A stretch of DNA of 64,000 nt from Marinobacterium marinum (GTDB taxonomy: Bacteria; Pseudomonadota; Gammaproteobacteria; Pseudomonadales; Balneatricaceae): assembly GCF_013868415.1 (NCBI RefSeq), contig NZ_JACEMT010000053.1:125173-189172 (forward strand), written 5' to 3'. Position numbers and translations under genes: made by a program. Each line of letters opens with the position of its first letter. The stretch's first letter is position 1. The notes beneath the pieces are model-generated. The model was not told the origin of the DNA. It saw nothing but the letters and a program-made list of their open reading frames with translations, and made no database searches. Below, one piece after another: positions 1 through 7,902 of this stretch.

Positions 1-839
1 TTATCAACGGCACCGGCAACTTCATCATGACCGAAATGCGTGAAAAGGGCCGCGAGTTTGCCGACGTGTTGCAGGAAGCTCAGGATCTGGGTTATGCCGA
101 AGCCGACCCGACCTTCGACGTTGAAGGCATCGATGCCGCGCACAAGCTGACCATCCTGTCCTCGCTGGCATTCGGTATCCCGCTGCAGTTCAGCAAGGCA
201 TATACCGAAGGCATCAGCAAGATTACCCCGCAGGATATCCAGTATGCCGAAGAGCTGGGTTATCGCGTCAAGCATCTGGGCATCACCCGCCGCACGGACA
301 AGGGGATCGAATTGCGTGTTCACCCGACCCTGATTCCGAAGGATGTTCTGCTGGCCAACGTCAATGGCGTGATGAATGCCGTGCTGGTGGATGGTGATGC
401 GGTTGGCCAGACTCTGTATTACGGTCCGGGCGCCGGAGCTGAAGCCACCGCATCGGCGGTGGTTGCCGACGTAGTGGATGTGGTGCGCACCCTGACCGCC
501 GACCGAGACAACCGTGTGCCGCACCTGGCGTTCCAGCCGTCTGCGTTGTCCGACGCGCCGGTGCTGCCGGTGGATGAAACCACCAGCGCCTACTACCTGC
601 GCCTGCAGGCCGTTGAACGTCCGGGCGTTCTGGCCTACGTAACCCGAATCCTGGGTGAAAAAGGCATTAATATCGAAGCGATTATCCAGAAACAGACGAC
701 GGAAGCGCAGGTGCCGGTGATCATGCTCACCCAGCGCGTGGAAGAGCGGATGATGAACGAAGCGATTCGCGAGATCGAGGCGTTGCCGGATATCCTCGGC
801 GAAATCGTCCGTATTCGTGTTGAGCAACTGGCTGACTGA
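1..839 (+). CDS. hom: homoserine dehydrogenase, C-terminal part (5' end outside window)
   Basis: Converts aspartate semialdehyde to homoserine with NAD(P)H, a cytoplasmic branch-point step of threonine and methionine synthesis. The reading frame is already open at base 3 and encodes INGTGNFIMTEM, the family's conserved stretch that closes the catalytic domain, so the internal ATG at 27 is not the start. About 278 residues are present of the roughly 430 expected. The last 75 residues form an ACT domain (YYLRLQAVERPGVLAYV, then GINIEAIIQK), the usual site of threonine feedback. The stop lies 10 bases before thrC, so hom and thrC are very probably one transcript. Confidence 0.95.
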   Translation, partial: INGTGNFIMTEMREKGREFADVLQEAQDLGYAEADPTFDVEGIDAAHKLTILSSLAFGIPLQFSKAYTEGISKITPQDIQYAEELGYRVKHLGITRRTDKGIELRVHPTLIPKDVLLANVNGVMNAVLVDGDAVGQTLYYGPGAGAEATASAVVADVVDVVRTLTADRDNRVPHLAFQPSALSDAPVLPVDETTSAYYLRLQAVERPGVLAYVTRILGEKGINIEAIIQKQTTEAQVPVIMLTQRVEERMMNEAIREIEALPDILGEIVRIRVEQLAD

Positions 840-849
840 GGACTCTGTA

Positions 850-2244
850 ATGAACTATATCTCTACCCGCGGCCAGGCGCCGAAGCTTAAATTCGCCGAT
901 GTGCTGCTGGCCGGTCTGGCCAGTGATGGCGGCCTCTATGTGCCGGAAACTCTACCGACCTTCTCCAAGGACGAGATCGCTTCCTGGGCCGGCTTGTCCT
1001 ACGCCGAGCTGGCGTTCAAGGTGATCAAGCCGTTCGTCGATGACTGCATCAGCGAGGCGGACCTCAAGCGCATGATTGATGAGACCTACGCGGGTTTCAA
1101 TCACAGTGCGGTTGCGCCGCTGAAGGAACTGGGCACCAACGAGTGGGTGCTGGAGTTGTTCCATGGCCCGACGCTGGCGTTCAAGGACTTCGCGCTGCAG
1201 CTGCTGGGTCGCCTGATGGATCATGTGCTGGCCGAGCGTGGCGAGCGTTTGGTGATCATGGGCGCTACCTCCGGTGATACCGGTTCTGCTGCCATCGAAG
1301 GCTGTCGCCATTCCGAGCACCTGGATATCTTTATCCTGCACCCCCACCAGCGGGTGTCAGAAGTACAGCGTCGCCAGATGACCAGTATTCTGGAAGACAA
1401 TGTGTTTAACGTCGCGCTGGAAGGCAACTTCGACGATTGCCAGCAGATGGTTAAGGACAGCTTCGCCGATCAGGGCTTTCTTAATGGCCTGAAACTGGGA
1501 GCGGTCAATTCCATCAACTGGGCGCGCATCATGGCCCAGATCGTCTACTATTTTTCGGCTGCGCTGGCCGTGGGTGGCCCGCACCGCCCGGTGTCCTTCT
1601 CCGTGCCGACCGGCAACTTCGGTGATATCTTTGCCGGTTACCTGGCCAAGAAAATGGGCTTGCCGATCGAGCAGCTGGTGGTGGCGACCAACCGTAACGA
1701 TATTCTGCACCGCGTGATCAGCGGCAATGATATGTCCAAGGGTGAACTGGTGCATACGCTGTCACCGTCGATGGATATCATGGTGAGTTCCAACTTCGAA
1801 CGCCTGCTGTTTGATGTGTATGACAATGACGGAGCGGCGATTAGCGATCTGATGGCACGCTTCAAGTCTGAGTCCGTTCAGCTGGACCCGGTGCGCTGGG
1901 AGCAGGTGCGAGCACTGTTTGACAGCTATGCGGTCAACGACGACACCACCTGTGACGTGATCAAGGATGTGCACGCCGAAACAGGCTACCTGCTGGACCC
2001 GCATACGGCGATTGGCGTCAAGGCTGCCCGCGAATGCTGGCGCAACAAGTCAGTGCCGATGATTACCCTGGCGACTGCGCATCCGGTCAAGTTCCCTGAG
2101 CCGGTGGTCAAGGCGGGACTGGAGTCACCGCAGCTGCCGGCACACATGGCCAACCTGTTTGAACGTGAAGAGCGCTACGAAGTGCTGGCCAATGATCTGT
2201 CCACTGTCCAGGCCTTTGTTGCCGGACATGTGCACCGCGACTGA
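850..2244 (+). CDS. thrC: threonine synthase
   Basis: PLP enzyme that turns O-phosphohomoserine into threonine, the last step of the pathway begun by hom just upstream. The start is the ATG at 850 (MNYISTRGQ), preceded by GAGGA; a longer frame from 817 would run into hom and lacks a ribosome site. The product is 464 residues. The PLP lysine is K112 in the motif GPTLAFKDFALQ, and the N-terminal YISTRG and the glycine-rich SGDTGSAAIEG phosphate loop are typical of the long bacterial ThrC class. No thrB is seen in this window, so homoserine kinase must be elsewhere, as in Pseudomonas-type genomes. Confidence 0.96.
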   Translation: MNYISTRGQAPKLKFADVLLAGLASDGGLYVPETLPTFSKDEIASWAGLSYAELAFKVIKPFVDDCISEADLKRMIDETYAGFNHSAVAPLKELGTNEWVLELFHGPTLAFKDFALQLLGRLMDHVLAERGERLVIMGATSGDTGSAAIEGCRHSEHLDIFILHPHQRVSEVQRRQMTSILEDNVFNVALEGNFDDCQQMVKDSFADQGFLNGLKLGAVNSINWARIMAQIVYYFSAALAVGGPHRPVSFSVPTGNFGDIFAGYLAKKMGLPIEQLVVATNRNDILHRVISGNDMSKGELVHTLSPSMDIMVSSNFERLLFDVYDNDGAAISDLMARFKSESVQLDPVRWEQVRALFDSYAVNDDTTCDVIKDVHAETGYLLDPHTAIGVKAARECWRNKSVPMITLATAHPVKFPEPVVKAGLESPQLPAHMANLFEREERYEVLANDLSTVQAFVAGHVHRD

Positions 2245-2334
2245 TCTCTGACGGTTTCGACCGTTCGGGCGGGGCGACTGTTGTCCGCTCCGCCTGTCAA
2301 TACCTGCCTGTTGTCACCCGCTGGACTGTTCTGC

Positions 2335-4077
2335 ATGAGTGTATCCGCCCCGATCATTGCGCAACGTGCGCTGTCGATTGACCCTGCCCACCCGGGCCTG
2401 TCCGGCCTTGATCCCGTCCTGGCGCGTGTCTATGCCGCACGCGGCATCGATAACCCGGAACAGTTGGGGCGTCGGCTGCAGGAGTTGCTGCCCGACAGCC
2501 AGATGAAGGGTGTGCCGGCAGCGGTTGAGCGCCTGCTGAGGGCGCTTGAACAGCAACAGAAAATTCTGATTGTTGGTGATTTCGACTGTGACGGTGCGAC
2601 CAGCACGGCGGTGGCGCTGTTGGGGCTGCGCATGCTGGGTGCCGCCGATGTGGATTATCTGGTGCCGAACCGTTTCGAATACGGTTACGGGTTGAGCCCG
2701 GAAATCGTCGAAGTGGCAGCTCAGCGTGCTCCTGACCTGGTCATTACCGTGGATAACGGTATTTCCAGTATCGAGGGCGTCGACCGGGCCAACGCGCTGG
2801 GCATCGATGTTCTGGTGACGGACCATCACCTGGCGGGTGCCGAGTTGCCGGCGGCCTGCGCCATTGTGAACCCGAATCAGCCGGGGTGCGAGTTTATCGC
2901 CAAATCGACCTGTGGCGTCGGCGTGATCTTTTATGTCCTGATTGCCTTGCGCAGGGCTTTGCATGCGCAAGGCCGCTTCGGAGCGCAGGCACCGAATCTG
3001 GCCGACTTATTGGACTTGGTGGCGCTGGGAACGGTGGCCGATGTGGTGCCGTTGGAACGGAACAATCGGGCTCTGGTATGGCAGGGACTGCAGCGGATTC
3101 GTGCCGGCAAGGCGCGTCCCGGTCTGTTGGCGCTGATCGAAGTGTCGGGACGGCGTCGTGACCGGATAGTGGCCAGCGATCTGGGCTATGCTATCGCGCC
3201 CCGACTGAACGCGGCCGGGCGCCTGGAAGACATGTCGATCGGCATCGAATGTCTGCTGGAAGAAAACTATGATCGCGCTTTGTCGATGGCACGTGATCTG
3301 GATGAATTGAATCGTGAACGTCGGGGCATCGAGCAGGAAATGCAACAGCAGGCACTGGACCTGCTGGGGCAGCTGAGTCTCAAAGATGAGCACCGTCTGC
3401 CATTTGGCCTCTGTCTGTATGACGAGCATTGGCATCAGGGGGTTATCGGTATTCTGGCATCACGTATCAAGGAACGCGTTTATCGTCCGGTGATCGCGTT
3501 TGCGCCGGGCGATGAGGGGGAGATCAAGGGATCGGCCCGCTCAATTAACGGCTTTCATATCCGCGACGGCCTGGATGCGGTGGCGGCGAAGCACCCCGGG
3601 TTGCTGAAAAAGTTCGGGGGGCACGCCATGGCGGCGGGGCTGACGATCGCGGCGGATGACCTGACCGCGTTCAGTGAAGCTTTTGATGACGAAGTGCGGC
3701 GCCAGCTGGACGCTGATGATTTGACGCAGCGGATTTTGACTGATGGCGAGCTGCCGGAAGCCTCGTTTTCCATGGAACTGGCGGAAGCCTTGCGTCATGC
3801 CGGCCCCTGGGGGCACCAGTTCCCCGAGCCTCTGTTCGAAGGGCGCTTTCATCTGCTGCAACAGCGCATTGTGGGGCAGCGTCACTTGAAGCTGGTGGTG
3901 ATGCCGGAAGGTGGTACGTTGGCACTGGATGCCATTGCATTCAATGTCGATACTCAGGTGTGGCCCGATGACGGCGTTCAGAAAGTGCGTCTGGTGTATC
4001 GCCTGGACGTGAATGAATTTCGCGGTCAACGCACACTGCAATTGATGGTGGATTGGCTTGGGGCGGATCCGGTTTGA
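2335..4077 (+). CDS. recJ: single-stranded-DNA-specific 5'-3' exonuclease RecJ
   Basis: Exonuclease of the RecFOR recombination route, base excision repair and mismatch repair. The ATG at 2335 gives 580 residues, close to the E. coli length (577); a TTG-initiated extension from 2281 adds 18 residues without family similarity. The DHH phosphoesterase core shows the metal-binding motif VGDFDCDGATST (about residues 80-91) and VTDHHL (161-166). The DHHA1 domain carries KFGGHAMAAGL. The C-terminal oligonucleotide-binding part ends in NEFRGQRTLQLMV. It is separated from thrC by 90 bases with no clear terminator. Confidence 0.96.
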   Translation: MSVSAPIIAQRALSIDPAHPGLSGLDPVLARVYAARGIDNPEQLGRRLQELLPDSQMKGVPAAVERLLRALEQQQKILIVGDFDCDGATSTAVALLGLRMLGAADVDYLVPNRFEYGYGLSPEIVEVAAQRAPDLVITVDNGISSIEGVDRANALGIDVLVTDHHLAGAELPAACAIVNPNQPGCEFIAKSTCGVGVIFYVLIALRRALHAQGRFGAQAPNLADLLDLVALGTVADVVPLERNNRALVWQGLQRIRAGKARPGLLALIEVSGRRRDRIVASDLGYAIAPRLNAAGRLEDMSIGIECLLEENYDRALSMARDLDELNRERRGIEQEMQQQALDLLGQLSLKDEHRLPFGLCLYDEHWHQGVIGILASRIKERVYRPVIAFAPGDEGEIKGSARSINGFHIRDGLDAVAAKHPGLLKKFGGHAMAAGLTIAADDLTAFSEAFDDEVRRQLDADDLTQRILTDGELPEASFSMELAEALRHAGPWGHQFPEPLFEGRFHLLQQRIVGQRHLKLVVMPEGGTLALDAIAFNVDTQVWPDDGVQKVRLVYRLDVNEFRGQRTLQLMVDWLGADPV

Positions 4078-4176
4078 TGACACGACGGAGTATGTCGTTT
4101 TCGCGGCGGTTGGGCTAGGATACGCGCCCCGTTTAATGCCAACGATAACCGGCCCGATTCCGGCCGAGGAGTAATC

Positions 4177-4356
4177 ATGCACGAACTCACACTGGAAGAA
4201 CTGACCGCACTGCTGAACGTATTCGAGCGTGCCGGCACCAGTCGGGATGGGGTGGAATCCGATCTGTTGACCCGTCTCAAGGCTGCTCATGCCGAGCGCA
4301 GCGAGCTGGAGAGCCTGGACTTTGATGATTGCCTGGGCGGTGCCTGCAAACTCTGA
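4177..4356 (+). CDS. small acidic protein of unknown function (59 aa)
   Basis: A short open frame starting at ATG 4177 after CCGAGGAG, a good ribosome site 5-6 bases upstream. It encodes 59 residues beginning MHELTLEELTALL and ending DDCLGGACKL. The first half is predicted to be helical; the end carries two cysteines five residues apart. A strong Rho-independent terminator follows 43 bases downstream, so it looks like a single-gene or end-of-operon unit after recJ. I do not recognise the family. The CxxxxC end could bind metal or form a disulfide, but that is speculation. Confidence 0.6.
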   Translation: MHELTLEELTALLNVFERAGTSRDGVESDLLTRLKAAHAERSELESLDFDDCLGGACKL

Positions 4357-4399
4357 CTGGCGGCCGGAACTCGATCCGCGTTAAAGCAGACCCGGAATG

Positions 4400-4429
4400 C
4401 CCCGCCAGGTATCAGGCGGGGTATTTTTT
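4400..4429 (+). terminator. Rho-independent terminator after the small gene
   Basis: Perfect 7-bp stem CCCCGCC / GGCGGGG (4400-4406 with 4415-4421), an 8-base loop, then TATTTTTTCC. It separates the 59-aa gene from nfo. Confidence 0.85.
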
Positions 4430-4492
4430 CCTGTTTTCAGCTGGCCGCGATGGCCTCGAACAGGTTCTCAATCACACTGTCGAGAGGTTTTC

Positions 4493-5338
4493 ATGTACTA
4501 CATTGGAGCTCATGTCAGCGCTGCCGGGGGAGTGGAAAATGCTCCGCTGAATGCCGCCAGAATCGGGGCCAACGCCTTTGCGCTGTTCACCAAAAATCAG
4601 CGTCGCTGGGACGCCAAGCCGCTGACCGGCAAAAGCATCAAGGCCTTCAAGGCCAACTGCGAGCGTTTGGGCTTCGGTGCCGACCAGATTCTTCCGCATG
4701 ACAGCTATTTGATCAATCTGGGACACCCGGAAGCGGATGCGCTGGACAAATCTCGTAACGCCTTTCTGGACGAGATGCAGCGTTGCGAACAACTGGGACT
4801 GAAACTTCTGAATTTTCATCCGGGCAGTCATCTGCGCAAGGTCGATGAAGCCACCTGTCTGAGTACCATTGCGGCCTCGATCAATCAGGCGTTGGCCAAC
4901 ACCGAGGGTGTGGTTGCCGTGATTGAAAACACGGCGGGACAGGGCTCGAATCTGGGCTTCCGTTTCGAACAGTTGGCGGCCATTATCGAGCAGGTCGAAG
5001 ATCGCTCGCGTGTGGGTGTCTGCCTGGATACCTGTCATACCTTTGCCGCCGGCTATGATCTGCGTACAGCAGAAGCCTGTGAGCACACCTTTGCCGAGTT
5101 TGAGCGGCTGATCGGTTTCGAATATCTGCGCGGCATGCACTTGAACGATTCCAAGGGCGGGCTGGAGAGTCGTATCGACCGTCATCATAGTCTGGGGCAG
5201 GGCGAAATTGGCTGGGCGCCGTTTGAATACATCATGCAGGACCCACGCTTTGAAGGTATTCCGCTGGTTCTGGAAACGATCGAGCCGGAAATTTGGGCGG
5301 ACGAAATCCAGCAGCTACGGGCACTGGCTGCTGCCTGA
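4493..5338 (+). CDS. nfo: endonuclease IV (AP endonuclease)
   Basis: Zinc-dependent enzyme that cuts 5' of abasic sites in base excision repair. The start is ATG 4493 ([17 protein letters not shown]), preceded by GAGAGG; the longer frame from 4397 would begin inside the upstream terminator. The product is 281 residues, the family's normal size. All three signatures of the TIM-barrel family are present: [12 protein letters not shown] (metal ligand Glu), [13 protein letters not shown], and [20 protein letters not shown]. It stands alone between a terminator and the nudF promoter. Confidence 0.96.
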   Translation: MYYIGAHVSAAGGVENAPLNAARIGANAFALFTKNQRRWDAKPLTGKSIKAFKANCERLGFGADQILPHDSYLINLGHPEADALDKSRNAFLDEMQRCEQLGLKLLNFHPGSHLRKVDEATCLSTIAASINQALANTEGVVAVIENTAGQGSNLGFRFEQLAAIIEQVEDRSRVGVCLDTCHTFAAGYDLRTAEACEHTFAEFERLIGFEYLRGMHLNDSKGGLESRIDRHHSLGQGEIGWAPFEYIMQDPRFEGIPLVLETIEPEIWADEIQQLRALAAA

Positions 5339-5359
5339 TGGAGGATGCTCGGCCACGCG

Positions 5360-5388
5360 TTGGGCTCGCCTGGTGGCGGTGGTATAGT
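5360..5388 (+). promoter_or_regulatory. predicted sigma-70 promoter of the nudF-parE operon
   Basis: TTGGGC (5360-5365), a 17-base spacer, TATAGT (5383-5388). It lies 35 bases before the nudF ATG and just after the nfo stop. Sequence match only. Confidence 0.5.
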
Positions 5389-5422
5389 CGCTGTTTGATT
5401 CAAGAGTACCAAGGTGAACCCT

Positions 5423-6055
5423 ATGTCCCCTGTCTGGAATCCCGTATTTGATCAGCGTGATGTGCGCCTGGAACAGGATGAGCCGCTGTACAACGGCTTT
5501 TTCCGTTTACACCGGTTGACGCTCAGTCATCCCCTTTTTGAAGGTGGTCGCGTGAGCATTCAGCGCGAAATGCTTGATCGTGGCAATGCCGTTTGCGTAT
5601 TGCTGTACGACCCTGCAGCGGATGCGGTAGTTTTGGTGGAGCAGTTCCGTGCCGGGGCGGTGGGCAAGGTGGACAGCCCCTGGTTACTGGAACTGGTGGC
5701 CGGCATGGTCGAGCCGGGCGAGTCGGCGGAAGCGGTTGCACGGCGAGAAAGCCTGGAAGAAGCCGACATGGAGTTAGGCCGGATTTTTCCGATTACCGGT
5801 TACTTTCCCAGCCCCGGTGGTTGCGATGAATGGATCGATCTGGTTTGTGCTCTGGTCGACTCAGGAACGGCCGATGGCGTACACGGGCTGGAAAGCGAAG
5901 GGGAAGATATCAAGGTCCACGTGCTCTCGAGGGCCGCTGCCTTTGCGCTGGTATGTAACGGCCAAGTCAATAATGCGGCCGCCATCATTGCACTGCAATG
6001 GCTGGAACTGAATCATGGACGACTGCAATCCATGCAGGTGTCCCATGAAACGTAA
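5423..6055 (+). CDS. nudF: ADP-ribose pyrophosphatase (Nudix hydrolase)
   Basis: Hydrolyses ADP-ribose to AMP and ribose-5-phosphate. First gene of nudF-yqiB-cpdA-yqiA-parE, an order shared with E. coli and Pseudomonas. ATG 5423 (MSPVWNP) has AAGGTG 8 bases upstream; an in-frame GTG at 5414 is the alternative. The product is 210 residues. The Nudix box starts at GMVEPGESAEAVARRE and continues SLEEADME; the position normally held by glycine in REx2EExG is Asp here. The upstream LLELVAG and downstream SPGGCDEWI match NudF. The stop overlaps the next start by 11 bases. Confidence 0.93.
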   Translation: MSPVWNPVFDQRDVRLEQDEPLYNGFFRLHRLTLSHPLFEGGRVSIQREMLDRGNAVCVLLYDPAADAVVLVEQFRAGAVGKVDSPWLLELVAGMVEPGESAEAVARRESLEEADMELGRIFPITGYFPSPGGCDEWIDLVCALVDSGTADGVHGLESEGEDIKVHVLSRAAAFALVCNGQVNNAAAIIALQWLELNHGRLQSMQVSHET

Positions 6056-6488
6056 GTATGTGCCCGATCTTAAGCGGCAGATGGCGCAGGGGGAAGCCAA
6101 CTACCTGCGTTTGATGAAGCTGCTGCCGGACCTGGATGACTGTGATCGGCGCGATTTCCAGGTCGTCGTGGAAAACCAGCGGGCGGTGGTCAGTCTGGTG
6201 GTGGATGAACGCTTTACCTACACTACCAGTGTGGTCGTGTCCCAGCGCTATGAAAATGCTTCTGACTGGCTGACGGCCCCTAAACTGGTCGTGCGTCTGT
6301 ACCATGATGCTCGCGTTGCCGAAGTGATCTGCGCACGTCAGCGGCGTCAGTTGTCCGGTGTCTATCCTTACCCCAATCGGCAGATGCGCCAGCCGGATGA
6401 AAAGGCTCAGTTGAATGCGTTTTTGGGCGAGTGGCTGGGCCATTGTCTGGCGCATGGTCAGCAACTGGAAGAGGTGTTTGCCAGGTGA
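6045..6488 (+). CDS. yqiB: DUF1249 protein (YqiB family)
   Basis: A 147-residue cytoplasmic protein of unknown function, recognised as DUF1249 by its start MKRKYVPDLKRQMAQGEANY and by position between nudF and cpdA. ATG 6045 overlaps the end of nudF by 11 bases, and its own TGA overlaps the GTG of cpdA. No signal peptide or membrane segment. The constant linkage with cpdA suggests a shared physiological role, but no reaction is known to me. Confidence 0.88.
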   Translation: MKRKYVPDLKRQMAQGEANYLRLMKLLPDLDDCDRRDFQVVVENQRAVVSLVVDERFTYTTSVVVSQRYENASDWLTAPKLVVRLYHDARVAEVICARQRRQLSGVYPYPNRQMRQPDEKAQLNAFLGEWLGHCLAHGQQLEEVFAR

Positions 6489-7279
6489 GTGTACGCCTGC
6501 TGCAGCTGAGTGATTGCCATTTGCCGGCGCAGGCGGGCCAGAGGGTTCATGGCCGAGATGCTGATGCCGGGCTGGCGGCGCTGGTAGCCCGACTGCTGGA
6601 GTTGCCGCCATTCGACCATATTCTGTTGAGCGGCGACCTGGCACATCATTCTGGCTCTGACGCTTACCTCCGCCTGTTGCAGCTGATCGAACCCCTGGCG
6701 GGAGAGCGCCACTGGCTACCTGGTAATCATGATGATATTGACTTGATGCGAGCGGTGGACAAGGGTGGCAAACTGGGGTGTAAAGAGGTCATGCTGGACA
6801 GTCGATGGACCCTGTTGCAGCTGGATACCACCGCGCGGCCGGATGGGCGCGGCAGTGGCGCGCTGGCCGGTGCGGAGCTGAACTGGCTGCAGGAGCGGCT
6901 GTCGGCACTACAGGACCGGTATCTGTTATTGGCGCTGCATCATAATCCGGTTGCCACCGGCAGTCGCTGGCAGGATGAAATTCGATTGGGTAACCCGGAG
7001 GCGCTGCAGAGGCTGCTGGAGCAGGCACCTCAGGTGCAAGGGCTGGTATGCGGTCATGTACACCAAGCCCTGACCCTTCAATTTGTCCACCGCCCCTTGT
7101 GGTCGGCCCCTTCGACGCTGGTGCAGTTTGCTCGCGGATGTGAGACCTTCACACTGGAAACTGACCCTGAGTTATCCACACCCGGCTGTCGCTGGTATGA
7201 ACTGGAGGCGGATGGCAGCATACAGGCACATGAAGTATGGTTATCCACAGGTTTCGAGGAGAAATGGCCGCATGTCTGA
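6485..7279 (+). CDS. cpdA: 3',5'-cyclic AMP phosphodiesterase (class III metallophosphoesterase)
   Basis: Degrades cAMP to AMP and so tunes CRP-type regulation. The GTG at 6485 overlaps the yqiB stop as GTGA, giving 264 residues. The metallophosphoesterase motifs are in order: LSDCHLP (D10, H12), LSGDLAHH, GNHDD, ALHHNP and CGHVHQ. Near the 3' end the coding sequence contains two perfect DnaA boxes (see separate entry). The stop overlaps the start of yqiA by 8 bases, indicating translational coupling. Confidence 0.93.
   Translation: MSVRLLQLSDCHLPAQAGQRVHGRDADAGLAALVARLLELPPFDHILLSGDLAHHSGSDAYLRLLQLIEPLAGERHWLPGNHDDIDLMRAVDKGGKLGCKEVMLDSRWTLLQLDTTARPDGRGSGALAGAELNWLQERLSALQDRYLLLALHHNPVATGSRWQDEIRLGNPEALQRLLEQAPQVQGLVCGHVHQALTLQFVHRPLWSAPSTLVQFARGCETFTLETDPELSTPGCRWYELEADGSIQAHEVWLSTGFEEKWPHV
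7172..7249 (+). promoter_or_regulatory. pair of DnaA boxes inside the 3' end of cpdA
   Basis: Two identical TTATCCACA nonamers in the same orientation at 7172-7180 and 7241-7249, 69 bases apart. They match the high-affinity DnaA box. They lie just before yqiA and about 0.65 kb before parE. Whether DnaA binds is not known. Confidence 0.4.
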
Positions 7280-7889
7280 GCCGGTTATTATCTATGTGCA
7301 CGGTTTCAACAGTTCACCGCAATCGGTCAAGGCGCAGCTGCTGCAGCGCGCCATGCAGGGATGTGAATGGACAATACGGGTACCGGCATTGTCACACTGG
7401 CCACGGCAGGCGATGGCGCAGCTGCAGGCCGAGATTGATGCGGCGAACGGGCCCGTAACCCTGGTGGGCAGTTCGCTGGGAGGGTATTACAGTACCTGGC
7501 TGGTAGAGCACAATCCCGAGCTGCGTGCGGTCCTGGTCAATCCGGCAGTTTACCCTTTCCGGCTGCTGGAAGAATGGTTGGGACACAATACCAACTTGTA
7601 CACAGCGGATCATTATGAGTTGACCACCGAGCATCTGGCCCAGCTGAAAGCGCTGCATTGTCCACAGCTTGATGATCCGTCCCGCTACCTGCTGCTGGTG
7701 CAGACGGCGGATGAAACGATTGACTACCGTGAAGCGGTGGATAAGTACGCTGCCTGTGCTCAGTTTGTACAGCCCGGCGGCAGTCATGGATTTGAACAGT
7801 TCGAGGCGCTGATACCGGCCATTCGGGCTTTTGCCAAAGGTCATCTGGACCTGCCCGAGCCTTTGCCGCTGCCTGCAGCCTCTCTCTGA
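7272..7889 (+). CDS. yqiA: YqiA-type alpha/beta-hydrolase esterase
   Basis: 205-residue hydrolase of the UPF0227/YqiA family, which in E. coli has esterase activity on short acyl chains; the natural substrate is unknown. ATG 7272 (MSEPVIIYVHGFNSSPQS) overlaps cpdA by 8 bases. The oxyanion region is HGFNSS, the nucleophile elbow is GSSLGG (Ser68), and the catalytic His is in GGSHGFEQF. It is the fourth gene of the nudF operon and lies 13 bases before parE. Confidence 0.93.
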   Translation: MSEPVIIYVHGFNSSPQSVKAQLLQRAMQGCEWTIRVPALSHWPRQAMAQLQAEIDAANGPVTLVGSSLGGYYSTWLVEHNPELRAVLVNPAVYPFRLLEEWLGHNTNLYTADHYELTTEHLAQLKALHCPQLDDPSRYLLLVQTADETIDYREAVDKYAACAQFVQPGGSHGFEQFEALIPAIRAFAKGHLDLPEPLPLPAASL

Positions 7890-7902
7890 ACAGGAAGATT
7901 CG

